Program-made: the position numbers and the translations under genes
The notes under the pieces: generated by a model
Told to the model about the DNA's origin: nothing
The model's database searches: none
What the model saw: the letters and a program-made list of their open reading frames with translations, nothing else
Part shown: one piece after another, positions 7,107 to 13,664 of the stretch
How the letters are laid out: every line of letters begins with the position of its first letter
Position numbering within the stretch: position 1 is the first letter of the stretch
Origin: Desulfofustis sp.
GTDB taxonomy: Bacteria; Desulfobacterota; Desulfobulbia; Desulfobulbales; Desulfocapsaceae
Assembly (NCBI GenBank): GCA_029287755.1
Contig: JARFQM010000383.1
Location: 1-13,664, forward strand
Length of the DNA: 13,664 nucleotides
Direction of reading: 5' to 3'

Positions 7107-8027
7107 ATGCTCGATATTCACGGGTTGCAGCTCCGCGCAGCCCTTTTTCGCCTGGTCCGCAGTTTCTTCCACCAGCAGGGTTTTCTCGAGGTGGACACGC
7201 CCATCCGGCAGCCACTGCTGTTGCCCGAAGCCAATCTCGTACCCATTGGCTCAAGTGGATGGTTTCTGCAGACTTCTCCGGAGCAGTGCATGAAGCGAAT
7301 ACTGGCCCGGGAAGGCCACAATATTTTCCAGATCTGTTCGTGCTTCAGAGCTGAAGAGCGCGGGGCCAGGCACCTGGAAGAATTTACCATGCTCGAGTGG
7401 TATCGAATCGAAGCCGACTACTCCGCTCTGATGGACGACTGCCGGTCCCTGGTAAACTATCTGATCGAATCTCTCATGCAGCAGAATCGTTTTCGGGACA
7501 TGGTGGCCAGGTCCTGGTTCGGGACCAATCCCGTCGACGCTGAATGGGAACGTCTTACCGTTGCCGACGCCTTTGCCAGGTGGGCAACCATGCCGCTTGA
7601 CAAGGCACTCGCCTCTGAGCATTTCGACGAAATAATCGCGCTCGATATTGAGCCGTACCTGGGGGGGCAGTCTCCCACGTTTCTCTGCGACTATCCTGCA
7701 CGCTGCGCCTCTCTGGCCCGGTTGAAAAAAGATGATGCCAAGCTGGCCGAACGTTTTGAACTCTATATTGACGGGATGGAATTGGCCAACGGATTCAGTG
7801 AATTGACTGATAGTAGTGAACAGCGGATTCGTTTCGCGGAGGAATTGGATCGTATTGAACAGCGTGACGGAACACGACCGCCCATGCCGGAGAAATTTCT
7901 CGCCGATCTTGAGCGGCTCGACCGGGCGGCGGGGATTGCCTTCGGCCTGGACCGGCTGCTCATGCTGCTGATGTCGGCCACCTCGATCGCTGAAGTGGTC
8001 AGCTTTTCAGTGGATGATTTGGGATAG
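7107..8027 (+). CDS. epmA: EF-P--(R)-beta-lysine ligase (PoxA/GenX/YjeA)
   Basis: The 306-residue protein is a class II aminoacyl-tRNA synthetase catalytic core without an anticodon-binding domain, as in EpmA (E. coli 325 aa) and unlike full lysyl-tRNA synthetase. It shows TSPEQCMKRILA (56-67), motif 2 as FRAEERGARH (80-89) followed by EFTMLEWYR (92-100), the ELANGFSELTD substrate-pocket block (225-235) and motif 3 GIAFGLDRLLML (276-287). EpmA activates (R)-beta-lysine as an adenylate and transfers it to the conserved EF-P lysine instead of to a tRNA. The gene directly follows efp with a 2-nt gap, which fits one transcript and coupled translation. The epmB lysine 2,3-aminomutase needed to make beta-lysine and the epmC hydroxylase are not in this window. 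Confidence 0.95.
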   Translation: MLDIHGLQLRAALFRLVRSFFHQQGFLEVDTPIRQPLLLPEANLVPIGSSGWFLQTSPEQCMKRILAREGHNIFQICSCFRAEERGARHLEEFTMLEWYRIEADYSALMDDCRSLVNYLIESLMQQNRFRDMVARSWFGTNPVDAEWERLTVADAFARWATMPLDKALASEHFDEIIALDIEPYLGGQSPTFLCDYPARCASLARLKKDDAKLAERFELYIDGMELANGFSELTDSSEQRIRFAEELDRIEQRDGTRPPMPEKFLADLERLDRAAGIAFGLDRLLMLLMSATSIAEVVSFSVDDLG

Positions 8028-8081
8028 ACGCAGATCGCTCGGATCAATGACAGGCGCTTCGCTAGGGGCATCCCGCACACT

Positions 8082-8116
8082 GCTTGCCGCCCTGGCGGGA
8101 AAACAAGCCCTTTTTA
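8082..8116 (+). terminator. Possible intrinsic terminator after epmA
   Basis: GCTTG (8082-8086) can pair with CAAGC (8104-8108). Inside it CCGC (8087-8090) pairs with GCGG (8095-8098), leaving a 5-nt bulge. A short T run (8111-8115) follows. The bulge and weak T tract make this tentative. In the rest of the 296-nt gap 8028-8323 I find no gene and no convincing promoter; a TACTAT at 8203-8208 could be a -10 but lacks a well-spaced -35. Confidence 0.35.
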
Positions 8117-8323
8117 GGGACTGGCGCTGGCCGATGATTCTAAAAGTGGATGGTTACCGCCATTTCGTCAGATCAGTTGCTGATAATTCAGTGGAATTTT
8201 GCTACTATGCAGCCTTTTAATCGGGATACTCTTTGCCCTGAGGTTGGTCGCCTGCAGCGGTGACCCCCCGGTTAAGATGTTGAAAAAAAGAATCAGCGAG
8301 GCCGTTGGCAGAGGAGTGATGCG

Positions 8324-9493
8324 ATGATTGAGAGTGTCTACAGCGTGAGTGATGACCTTGATCCCCTCGCCGGAGTGCGCAGCGTGGTGGCCGATTGCAG
8401 AGAACAGCTGGGCGGCAGGTGTCCCTCGGCGGGCCTATTCTTCACCTCCTGCATGGAGGCTGACTATGAGCAGATGCTGGCGGAGATTCACGGGGCCTTT
8501 CCCGACATCGAATTGATCGGCTGCACCACCGATGGCGAGATCACCCCGGAGCGCGGCTTTACCGAAGATTCTTCGGCCCTGCTCCTGCTGGTTTCTGAAG
8601 ATATCGGCTTTGCCGCCGCTGTGGCTGAGAATATTTCAGGCAAGGCGAAGGAGGCAACCGCCCGGGCCTATCAGCAGGCTAAATCGAGATTGGGCCAGGA
8701 GCCCGCCATGGCACTGGTGTTGCCGGACGGCATGTCGACCATGTTTATACCGATAGATGCGATTCTGAGGTCGGAAATGGGTGATGGTTTACCCATATTT
8801 GGCGGCTCTGCGGGAGATGGCTTCCAAATTGTCAAGACGTATCAATTTCTTGGCAATGAAGTTTTTTCAGATGCAATGGTGATTTTGTTGCTGAGCGGAG
8901 AACTGCAAATCGGCCTTAATGTGGCCACGGGCCCCATTCCCTATGGCGAATACTATTCTGTTGAAAAGGTGGAAGAGAATATCATCCATAGCATTGATGG
9001 TGTGACGGCACTTGAGTTTTACGAACGTTTTTTCGGTGAATATATCGAAGACCGTGAATTGTCGTTCTTCCCCCTGGCTGTATATACCGGCGAAAGTGGC
9101 GATTTTGTTCTGAGGGACCCCGTGGAAGTTGATCGAAAGTCTGGCAGTATCTCTTTTGTCGGTCGCATTGAAGAGCCCTGTAGAGTCAGGATCACTCAGG
9201 TCACCCGGGACGACACCTTACGATCGGGCCATAGCGGGTCCAGGCAGATTTTGTCAATATTTGAAGAGGCAGCGCCCGATTTGATACTGCTTTTTTCCTG
9301 TACATCACGCCGTCATGTACTTGGCTCCCGTACCGATGAAGAATTTGAGGTGTTAAAACGAGATGGTCGGCAGGTACCTTTTTTCGGATTCTACTGCTAT
9401 GGCGAAATCGGCCCGTTTGCCAATGGGGAATCGGTTCACTTTCACAGTGATACCTGCATATCGCTGGCCTTAAAATGCAGCTCTAATGGCTGA
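8324..9493 (+). CDS. FIST domain sensory protein (FIST_N + FIST_C)
   Basis: The 389-residue cytoplasmic protein has no signal peptide or membrane segment. It carries the hallmarks of the FIST module: GCTTDGEI (66-73) and GGSAGDG (160-166) in FIST_N (about 30-200), then SCTSRR (325-330) and GFYCYGEIGP (355-364) in FIST_C (about 215-375). FIST was defined as a predicted small-ligand sensor, possibly for amino acids, found with signal-transduction partners; the ligand here is unknown. ATG 8324 is preceded by GAGGAG (8311-8316) at 7-nt spacing, a strong ribosome binding site. Its TGA overlaps the ATG of the hybrid kinase (TGATG), so the two proteins are probably made in fixed ratio and work together. 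FIST modules are often fused to histidine kinases or cyclic-di-GMP domains; here sensor and transmitter are split into two genes. Confidence 0.93.
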   Translation: MIESVYSVSDDLDPLAGVRSVVADCREQLGGRCPSAGLFFTSCMEADYEQMLAEIHGAFPDIELIGCTTDGEITPERGFTEDSSALLLLVSEDIGFAAAVAENISGKAKEATARAYQQAKSRLGQEPAMALVLPDGMSTMFIPIDAILRSEMGDGLPIFGGSAGDGFQIVKTYQFLGNEVFSDAMVILLLSGELQIGLNVATGPIPYGEYYSVEKVEENIIHSIDGVTALEFYERFFGEYIEDRELSFFPLAVYTGESGDFVLRDPVEVDRKSGSISFVGRIEEPCRVRITQVTRDDTLRSGHSGSRQILSIFEEAAPDLILLFSCTSRRHVLGSRTDEEFEVLKRDGRQVPFFGFYCYGEIGPFANGESVHFHSDTCISLALKCSSNG

Positions 9494-11172
9494 TGAGCGA
9501 AGAACAAAAACTAATCCAGCAGCTTGAAAAAGCAGAGCTGGAAATCAGCTACCTGAAACGCAGAATCTCCCGCATGGAAAAGCGGCTGCTGCGCCAGGAA
9601 AAGCTCGATGACATGAACCGCCACCAGACCAGGTGGGCCATGCAGCAGCTGGAGCAGGCTCGGATGCTGGCGGAGCAGGCCAGCAAGGCGAAGACCGATT
9701 TTCTGGCCAACATGAGTCATGAAATCAGAACGCCGCTCAACATCGTGCTCGGCATGGGGGAACTGCTGGCCGGCACCCACCTCGAAGAGAGTCAGAAGCA
9801 ATACCTGCAGAGTCTGCGTCTCTCCGGTGAGCACCTGCTCAAACTTATCAACGATATCCTCGAGTTTTCCAGAATTGAGTCGGGTACCATCGAACTCATC
9901 ACGTCACCATTTGATCTGAAGGAGCTGCTTGTCGGGGTCGAGGCCATGGCCACCCATCTGGCCCAGGAGAAGGCAATCGGATTCTTTCTCGACTATGATA
10001 CGTCAGTGGACAGCACTCGCTTGGGAGATTCCCGAAAGATCAGGCAGATCTTGATCAATCTGGTGGGCAACGCGGTAAAGTACACCGACAGCGGCAGGGT
10101 CGGATTGTCCGTGAAAAGGCTTGCAGAGGACGACGCAGAAAAAATTTCGTTCATTGTAACAGATACCGGAGTCGGTATCCCAGACAACATGCAACCATTG
10201 ATCTTTACACGATTCACCCAGATCGAACAGGGAAGCGTGCAACACAAAGGCGGTGTAGGGCTCGGCCTGGCTATCAGCAAACGGCTGGCGCTGGCCATGG
10301 GGGGGCAGATACACATCGACAGCGAGGTGAACAGGGGCAGCACCTTCACCCTTGAACTCAGCCTTCCCCTCGCCGAGAAGGCGCCATACACCTCCGAGGG
10401 CGGCGGAGAAACAGGTACCGCTGATCAGGTTCTGCCCCCGCTCAAACTGCTGGTGGTTGACGACATTTATCTCAATTTCGAGGTGATCAAAAATTACCTC
10501 AAGGGCATGCCCGTTGCTGTCAGCTATGCCGAGCACGGCCGCCAGGCGCAGAAGGCGTTTCTCGATCACAGCCCCGATATTGTCCTTATGGATCTGCGTA
10601 TGCCGGTGATGGACGGGATTGAGGCAACAGCGCATATCCGCAGACTGGAGACCAGACTGGAAACGGTGCCGACGCCGATAATCGCCATGACGGCGCACGC
10701 CTTCGTGGAACAGGAAAACACTTACCTGGAGAAGGGTTTCGATGAAGTCCTTATCAAACCGTTTTCACAACAAGATGTGGTGCGTATCCTGAAACGCTAT
10801 GGGCCGACGCAAGTAGTCGAAATCGGGCAGGCCAAGGCAGCCCAGACGCCTGAGAAGTCCTCTGAGACAGCCTCTGAAGCCTTAGCCGCACTGGTTCCCA
10901 AAGTTCTCGACTCCATTAACAAGGAGATCAGGGTAATCAAAGAGGCGCTCTACGAGAATGACCGTGACAAAGTGATACAGGCCAGTCACGCAGTCAAGGG
11001 GCTGGCAGGTTTTTACGGGTTCGACCGCCTTTCCGGTCTGCTGGAGCACCTCGACGACAGCGTGCGACAGCGTGAGTTCCGAACGGCCTATGCACTGGCC
11101 GAAGCGCTTGGCAGCCACGTAAACGAGCTGCGCCGCGGCAGGCCAAGACAGAACGACGATCTGGCCAACTAA
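9493..11172 (+). CDS. Soluble hybrid histidine kinase (coiled coil-HisKA-HATPase-REC-Hpt)
   Basis: The 559-residue protein lacks membrane segments, PAS or GAF domains. Residues about 1-65 form a highly charged coiled coil (QKLIQQLEKAELEISYLKRR). HisKA follows with the H box FLANMSHEIRTPLN (phospho-acceptor His-76). HATPase_c has the N box NLVGNAVKYT (Asn-193), G1 DTGVGIP (224-230) and G2 GGVGLGLA (253-260). A receiver domain (about 317-436) has the acidic pair Asp-323/Asp-324, phospho-acceptor Asp-367 in VLMDLRMPVMDG, Thr-400 and Lys-422 (IKPF). A C-terminal Hpt domain has His-499 in SHAVKGLAGFYG. All residues for a His-Asp-His relay are present. Input most likely comes from the FIST protein encoded just upstream with a 1-nt overlap. 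The final response regulator is not in the window. No ribosome binding site precedes the start, in keeping with coupling. Confidence 0.96.
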   Translation: MSEEQKLIQQLEKAELEISYLKRRISRMEKRLLRQEKLDDMNRHQTRWAMQQLEQARMLAEQASKAKTDFLANMSHEIRTPLNIVLGMGELLAGTHLEESQKQYLQSLRLSGEHLLKLINDILEFSRIESGTIELITSPFDLKELLVGVEAMATHLAQEKAIGFFLDYDTSVDSTRLGDSRKIRQILINLVGNAVKYTDSGRVGLSVKRLAEDDAEKISFIVTDTGVGIPDNMQPLIFTRFTQIEQGSVQHKGGVGLGLAISKRLALAMGGQIHIDSEVNRGSTFTLELSLPLAEKAPYTSEGGGETGTADQVLPPLKLLVVDDIYLNFEVIKNYLKGMPVAVSYAEHGRQAQKAFLDHSPDIVLMDLRMPVMDGIEATAHIRRLETRLETVPTPIIAMTAHAFVEQENTYLEKGFDEVLIKPFSQQDVVRILKRYGPTQVVEIGQAKAAQTPEKSSETASEALAALVPKVLDSINKEIRVIKEALYENDRDKVIQASHAVKGLAGFYGFDRLSGLLEHLDDSVRQREFRTAYALAEALGSHVNELRRGRPRQNDDLAN

Positions 11173-13022
11173 CCGTGCGGGCCACGCTTTCTTTTTCTTT
11201 TCGCTTGCCCAGCAGCCGGTTGTTTACCGGCGGAGAACCGTTTCTCCGAAAAAGCACGCTCTATGATCCGGCGCTGCCGCCTTCGTTCTGCTTTGTTTTT
11301 GGCAACCGCAATAGTGCTGTCGCGGTCACGGTGCCGGCCGCTCACATACATGGCCGTCGATAAGGTGCCGGGCGTCGGGGTGAAATCCTGGAATTGCCGA
11401 ACGGTGAGCCCCAGGCGCTTCATCTTTTTCACCATGCTGCGGGTATGTTCCTCGGTGCAGCCCGGATGAGCGCTGATGATGTAGGGGGTGAGGCCCGCCT
11501 TTTTCCCGAGCCTTGTGGTTATCGTTCTGAAAAGTTCGACAAAGCCGATCAGCCGGTCATGCCCCTCTTTGTGCATCAGGGCCAGAATGTCTGCTTCGGT
11601 GTGCTCGGGGGCAATTTTCAGATTGCCCGGGGTGTGGTCCCTGATCAGTTTTTCAAGCAGCTTCGGTGTGTGCTGCAGCAGTTCGAGACGCAGACCTGAG
11701 GATATAAACAGATGGTTGACGCGGTCCAGGGCGGCGACCTTGGTGAGCAGCTCGAGAAACAGGTGCTCGTTGAAGACAAGGTTCTTGCAGATCTCGGGAT
11801 AAAGGCAGTCATGCTGCGGACAGGAGCCGATGGCGCAGCGGGTGCCGAAGAGATTGGCGGTGGGACCGCCAAGATCGGTGATGGTGCCGTCAAATCCGGA
11901 GCTGGAGGCAAGCGTCTTGACCTCGGCGACGACTGAGTCGATGGAGCGGCTGGTTATCCGGGGTCCCTGGTGCCTGGTGATGGCACAGAACGAGCAGTTT
12001 CCGTAACAGCCGCGAACTATGGTCACCGAGTTCCTGATCATCTTGTAGGCCGGCACATCCGGTGTTGACGGATGCGGCCGACGGCTGAAACCAAGTTGGT
12101 AGAGTTGATCCATTTCCGGCGGGTCCAGCACTTTGGCCGGGGGGTACTGGACAATCCACGAGGCTTGCTGTTGCTGCACCAGCAGCCGATCGGCGCGGGA
12201 GCGGGCCAACCGGTCGATGATCCGTTCAGCCTTCATGAATTGGCTGAGATCAGACTGGATCTCGTCCCAGCCGGGCAGTATCACCATTTTCTGTTGTCTT
12301 TCCAGGCAATCCTCTGTGAAGCCGGCCATCTGCGCTGCATTCATTCGTATGCAGGTGCCACCAATCCCCTTCAGGGGCTGGTTCCTATCCAGCAGTTTTG
12401 CCGCTTCAACCACTGCTCGTTCGGCCATGCCGTAAATAAGCAAAGTTCCTTTGGCGTCGCTCAGGTGAGATCCCCTGAGGCGGTTCTGCTGGTAATCAAA
12501 GTGGACGAAGCGACGCAGGGAAGATTCTATGCCGCCTAAAATAATCGGTGTCTGGGGAAACGCTCTCTTCGCCAGGTTGGCATAGATCAGGACGGCACGG
12601 TCCGGGCGGTAGCGGTTGGTTTTATCCCGGACGTCCGAGCGCCAGGGCGATCCCCCGGGGGAATAGGCATCAAAATCGCGTACTTTACCGGCGGCACTGT
12701 AGTTGGCTACTATCGAATCAAGATTGCCGCCGCTGATCCCAAAAAAGAGCCGGGGCCTGCCGAAACGACGAAAATCGTCCTCGCTGTCATAACGGGGTTG
12801 CGGGAGAATGCCCACCCGATACCCTTGTGCTTCAAGCAGGCGGCCGATCAGGGCGATACCGAAAGAGGGGTGATCCACATAGGCATCGCCGCTGACCAGC
12901 ACAATATCGATTTCTTCCCAGCCCCGGGTCCTGCATTCCTCGGGCGTGGTTGGCAAAGGTTGTACACTCTTATTTGGCATCGATGGTGGTGTATATCCAG
13001 TAGTAAAGGTTAAGGGTTTCAT
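11169..13022 (-). CDS. ygiQ: YgiQ family radical SAM protein (UPF0313)
   Basis: This protein of up to 617 residues has an N-terminal block typical of YgiQ (SGDAYVDHPSFGIALIGRLLEAQGYRVGI, about 44-73). The radical SAM cluster motif is RGCYGNCSFCAI (Cys-339, Cys-343, Cys-346), which should ligate a [4Fe-4S] cluster and SAM. A second cysteine group (Cys-396, 401, 406, 412 in the FGTRCAIGSCPQHDC region) may hold another metal site. The reaction of the family is not known to me. Two starts are possible: ATG 13022 and ATG 12980, and neither has a ribosome binding site; the conserved part begins near residue 37, so this does not decide it. The C terminus ends in a Lys/Arg-rich tail (about 575-617), and the protein is shorter than E. 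coli YgiQ (about 740 aa). Its TAG stop interlocks with the TAA of the convergent kinase gene. Confidence 0.93.
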   Translation of the reverse strand: MKPLTFTTGYTPPSMPNKSVQPLPTTPEECRTRGWEEIDIVLVSGDAYVDHPSFGIALIGRLLEAQGYRVGILPQPRYDSEDDFRRFGRPRLFFGISGGNLDSIVANYSAAGKVRDFDAYSPGGSPWRSDVRDKTNRYRPDRAVLIYANLAKRAFPQTPIILGGIESSLRRFVHFDYQQNRLRGSHLSDAKGTLLIYGMAERAVVEAAKLLDRNQPLKGIGGTCIRMNAAQMAGFTEDCLERQQKMVILPGWDEIQSDLSQFMKAERIIDRLARSRADRLLVQQQQASWIVQYPPAKVLDPPEMDQLYQLGFSRRPHPSTPDVPAYKMIRNSVTIVRGCYGNCSFCAITRHQGPRITSRSIDSVVAEVKTLASSSGFDGTITDLGGPTANLFGTRCAIGSCPQHDCLYPEICKNLVFNEHLFLELLTKVAALDRVNHLFISSGLRLELLQHTPKLLEKLIRDHTPGNLKIAPEHTEADILALMHKEGHDRLIGFVELFRTITTRLGKKAGLTPYIISAHPGCTEEHTRSMVKKMKRLGLTVRQFQDFTPTPGTLSTAMYVSGRHRDRDSTIAVAKNKAERRRQRRIIERAFSEKRFSAGKQPAAGQAKRKRKRGPHG

Positions 13023-13065
13023 TAGTACCGCAGATAGCTGAGCGCTGCCAGCACCTTTTCTTAAT

Positions 13066-13102
13066 AGCGAAATGGGTCCACCCCATCCCCTCCTGCTTCG
13101 CT
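13066..13102 (+). repeat. Copy B of the C-rich, hairpin-bounded intergenic element
   Basis: This 37-nt element lies in the divergent gap between ygiQ and nth. It is bounded by a perfect 6-bp inverted repeat, AGCGAA (13066-13071) and TTCGCT (13097-13102). An inner hairpin pairs ATGGG (13072-13076) with CCCAT (13082-13086) around TCCAC. It shares CCCCTCCTGCTT (13087-13098) with copy C and the GTCCAC start and AGCGA/TCGCT ends with copy A. Confidence 0.4.
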
Positions 13103-13190
13103 GCCTGCTGTGGCTCTGGGCACCGCAGCGCCATATCTTTCCCGCCGACTCCTCAAAACCATCGAAATCATAAAAAATTAAGAAAGATTA

Positions 13191-13218
13191 TTGTCATATC
13201 TCATCTGTCATGTAGAAT
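13191..13218 (+). promoter_or_regulatory. Sigma-70-type promoter of nth
   Basis: A -35 TTGTCA (13191-13196) and a -10 TAGAAT (13213-13218) are 16 nt apart and preceded by an A/T-rich stretch (about 13170-13190) that resembles an UP element. The predicted start is near 13225, giving a leader of about 35-40 nt to the GTG start of nth. Confidence 0.55.
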
Positions 13219-13259
13219 TGGGCGGGGAACGCGAAAACGGTAAATTCTGGTAATTTTGG

Positions 13260-13647
13260 GTGCGCGTGGTCAGGATAGGGAGGTTTCTCGACAGCCTGGA
13301 AAAAGAGGTGCTGAAGTATCGGGTGCCGGTGGTCGATCTCATCGGTGTCCAAAGCCGTGACAGTTACCGGGTACTGATCGCCACCATCCTTTCCTCCCGC
13401 ACCAAGGATGAAGTGACTGCGGTGGCCTCGGCCCGCCTGTTCGACCGGGCCCCGGATATCGACAGCCTGGCCGGCTTGTCGGAGACGGAGATTCGCGAAC
13501 TTATCTATCCGGTGGGGTTTTATAAGACCAAGGCGACCCACCTGCAGAAAACGGCCCTGATCCTCAAAAACGCCTGGGGGGGCGCGGTTCCCGACACCAT
13601 CGAGGAACTGGTGCAACTACCCGGGGTGGGAAGGAAAACGGCTAATC
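13260..13647 (+). CDS. nth: Endonuclease III (DNA glycosylase/AP lyase), N-terminal part, truncated by the contig end
   Basis: The frame opens after TAA 13251-13253, with possible GTG starts at 13260 and 13266 and no strong ribosome binding site. The visible 129 residues include RDSYRVLIATILSSRTKDEV, then IYPVGFYKTKATHL, then LPGVGRKTAN. The last is the helix-hairpin-helix of endonuclease III, and SRTKD carries the position of the family's catalytic Lys-120 partner region only in part; the HhH-GPD catalytic Lys and Asp and the C-terminal [4Fe-4S] cysteines lie beyond the break. The enzyme removes oxidised pyrimidines and nicks abasic sites in base excision repair. The open frame continues to 13664, but bases 13648-13664 are sequencing adapter, so real coding sequence ends at about 13647. 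Confidence 0.9.
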
Positions 13648-13664
13648 CTGTCTCTTATACACAT
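13648..13664 (+). other. Nextera/Tn5 transposase mosaic-end adapter left on the contig end
   Basis: The last 17 bases read CTGTCTCTTATACACAT, identical to the first 17 of the 19-base Tn5 mosaic end used in Nextera libraries. They interrupt the endonuclease III gene right after LPGVGRKTAN, where the family continues with Val/Leu residues but the frame here would read PVSYTH. This is untrimmed library adapter, not genomic DNA. Confidence 0.95.

Noticed and set aside
8177..8208. TTGCTG and TACTAT as a promoter for the FIST-kinase pair
   Set aside because: The spacing is 20 nt, too long for a sigma-70 promoter, and a sigma-54 GG/GC pair with 10-nt spacing is not present either.
8014..8220. A 68-codon frame after epmA
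   Set aside because: It overlaps the end of epmA, has no ribosome binding site and its composition does not look like a protein. It also crosses the possible terminator.
8277..8327. A 16-codon frame (MLKKRISEAVGRGVMR) whose TGA overlaps the FIST gene start
   Set aside because: The overlap looks like coupling, but its ATG lacks a good ribosome binding site, while the FIST gene has a strong one of its own. Not enough to call it a gene.
12970..13086. A 38-codon minus-strand frame upstream of and overlapping the ygiQ start, preceded by AGGAGGGG
   Set aside because: The Shine-Dalgarno-like bases are only 2 nt from the ATG and belong to repeat copy B, so the match is probably incidental. The product has no recognisable features.
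13194..13616. A 140-codon minus-strand frame at the right end
   Set aside because: It is antisense to the clear endonuclease III coding sequence and has no family resemblance.

Overview
The window reads as a chromosomal contig end from a Gram-negative bacterium, most plausibly a Desulfobacterota / Desulfobulbales-type sulfate reducer or relative. This is inferred from protein style and gene content, not from a marker gene. All genes look vertically inherited and intact. I see no prophage, insertion sequence, CRISPR array, tRNA or rRNA.

Layout. (1) 1-195, +: the 3' end of atpC (F1 ATP synthase epsilon subunit), closed by a strong hairpin terminator at 237-272 that also looks usable from the other side. 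(2) 398-6212, all on the minus strand: a compact run of a calcineurin-type phosphodiesterase, a HIT-family nucleotide-binding hydrolase and mutS (gaps of 4 and 12 nt). After a 114-126 nt gap with its own promoter comes a three-part periplasmic N-acetylmuramoyl-L-alanine amidase (TPR-like, AMIN, Amidase_3). (3) 6213-6540: divergent promoter region. (4) 6541-8027, +: efp and epmA, the translation factor EF-P and the ligase that beta-lysylates it, 2 nt apart. (5) 8324-11172, +: a FIST-domain sensor protein overlapping by 1 nt a soluble hybrid histidine kinase (coiled coil, HisKA, HATPase, receiver, Hpt). (6) 11169-13022, minus: a YgiQ-type radical SAM protein whose stop codon interlocks with that of the kinase. 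(7) 13260-13647, +: the 5' part of an endonuclease III gene (nth) with a good promoter, cut off by 17 bases identical to the Nextera/Tn5 mosaic-end adapter, which are not genomic.

Working relationships. efp and epmA form a substrate/enzyme pair for making modified EF-P, needed for polyproline translation; the epmB aminomutase that supplies beta-lysine is not in the window. The FIST protein and the sensor-less kinase are probably one cytoplasmic ligand-sensing unit whose output regulator lies elsewhere. MutS and endonuclease III are repair enzymes but are not adjacent.

The most unusual non-coding signal is a family of three related 37-42 nt C-rich elements (275-316, 6299-6340, 13066-13102). 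They lie in three different intergenic regions, in the same orientation, each bracketed by a short inverted repeat. I found no clearly new multi-gene defence or metabolic system here. The FIST/hybrid-kinase pair and the repeat family are the best candidates for follow-up.
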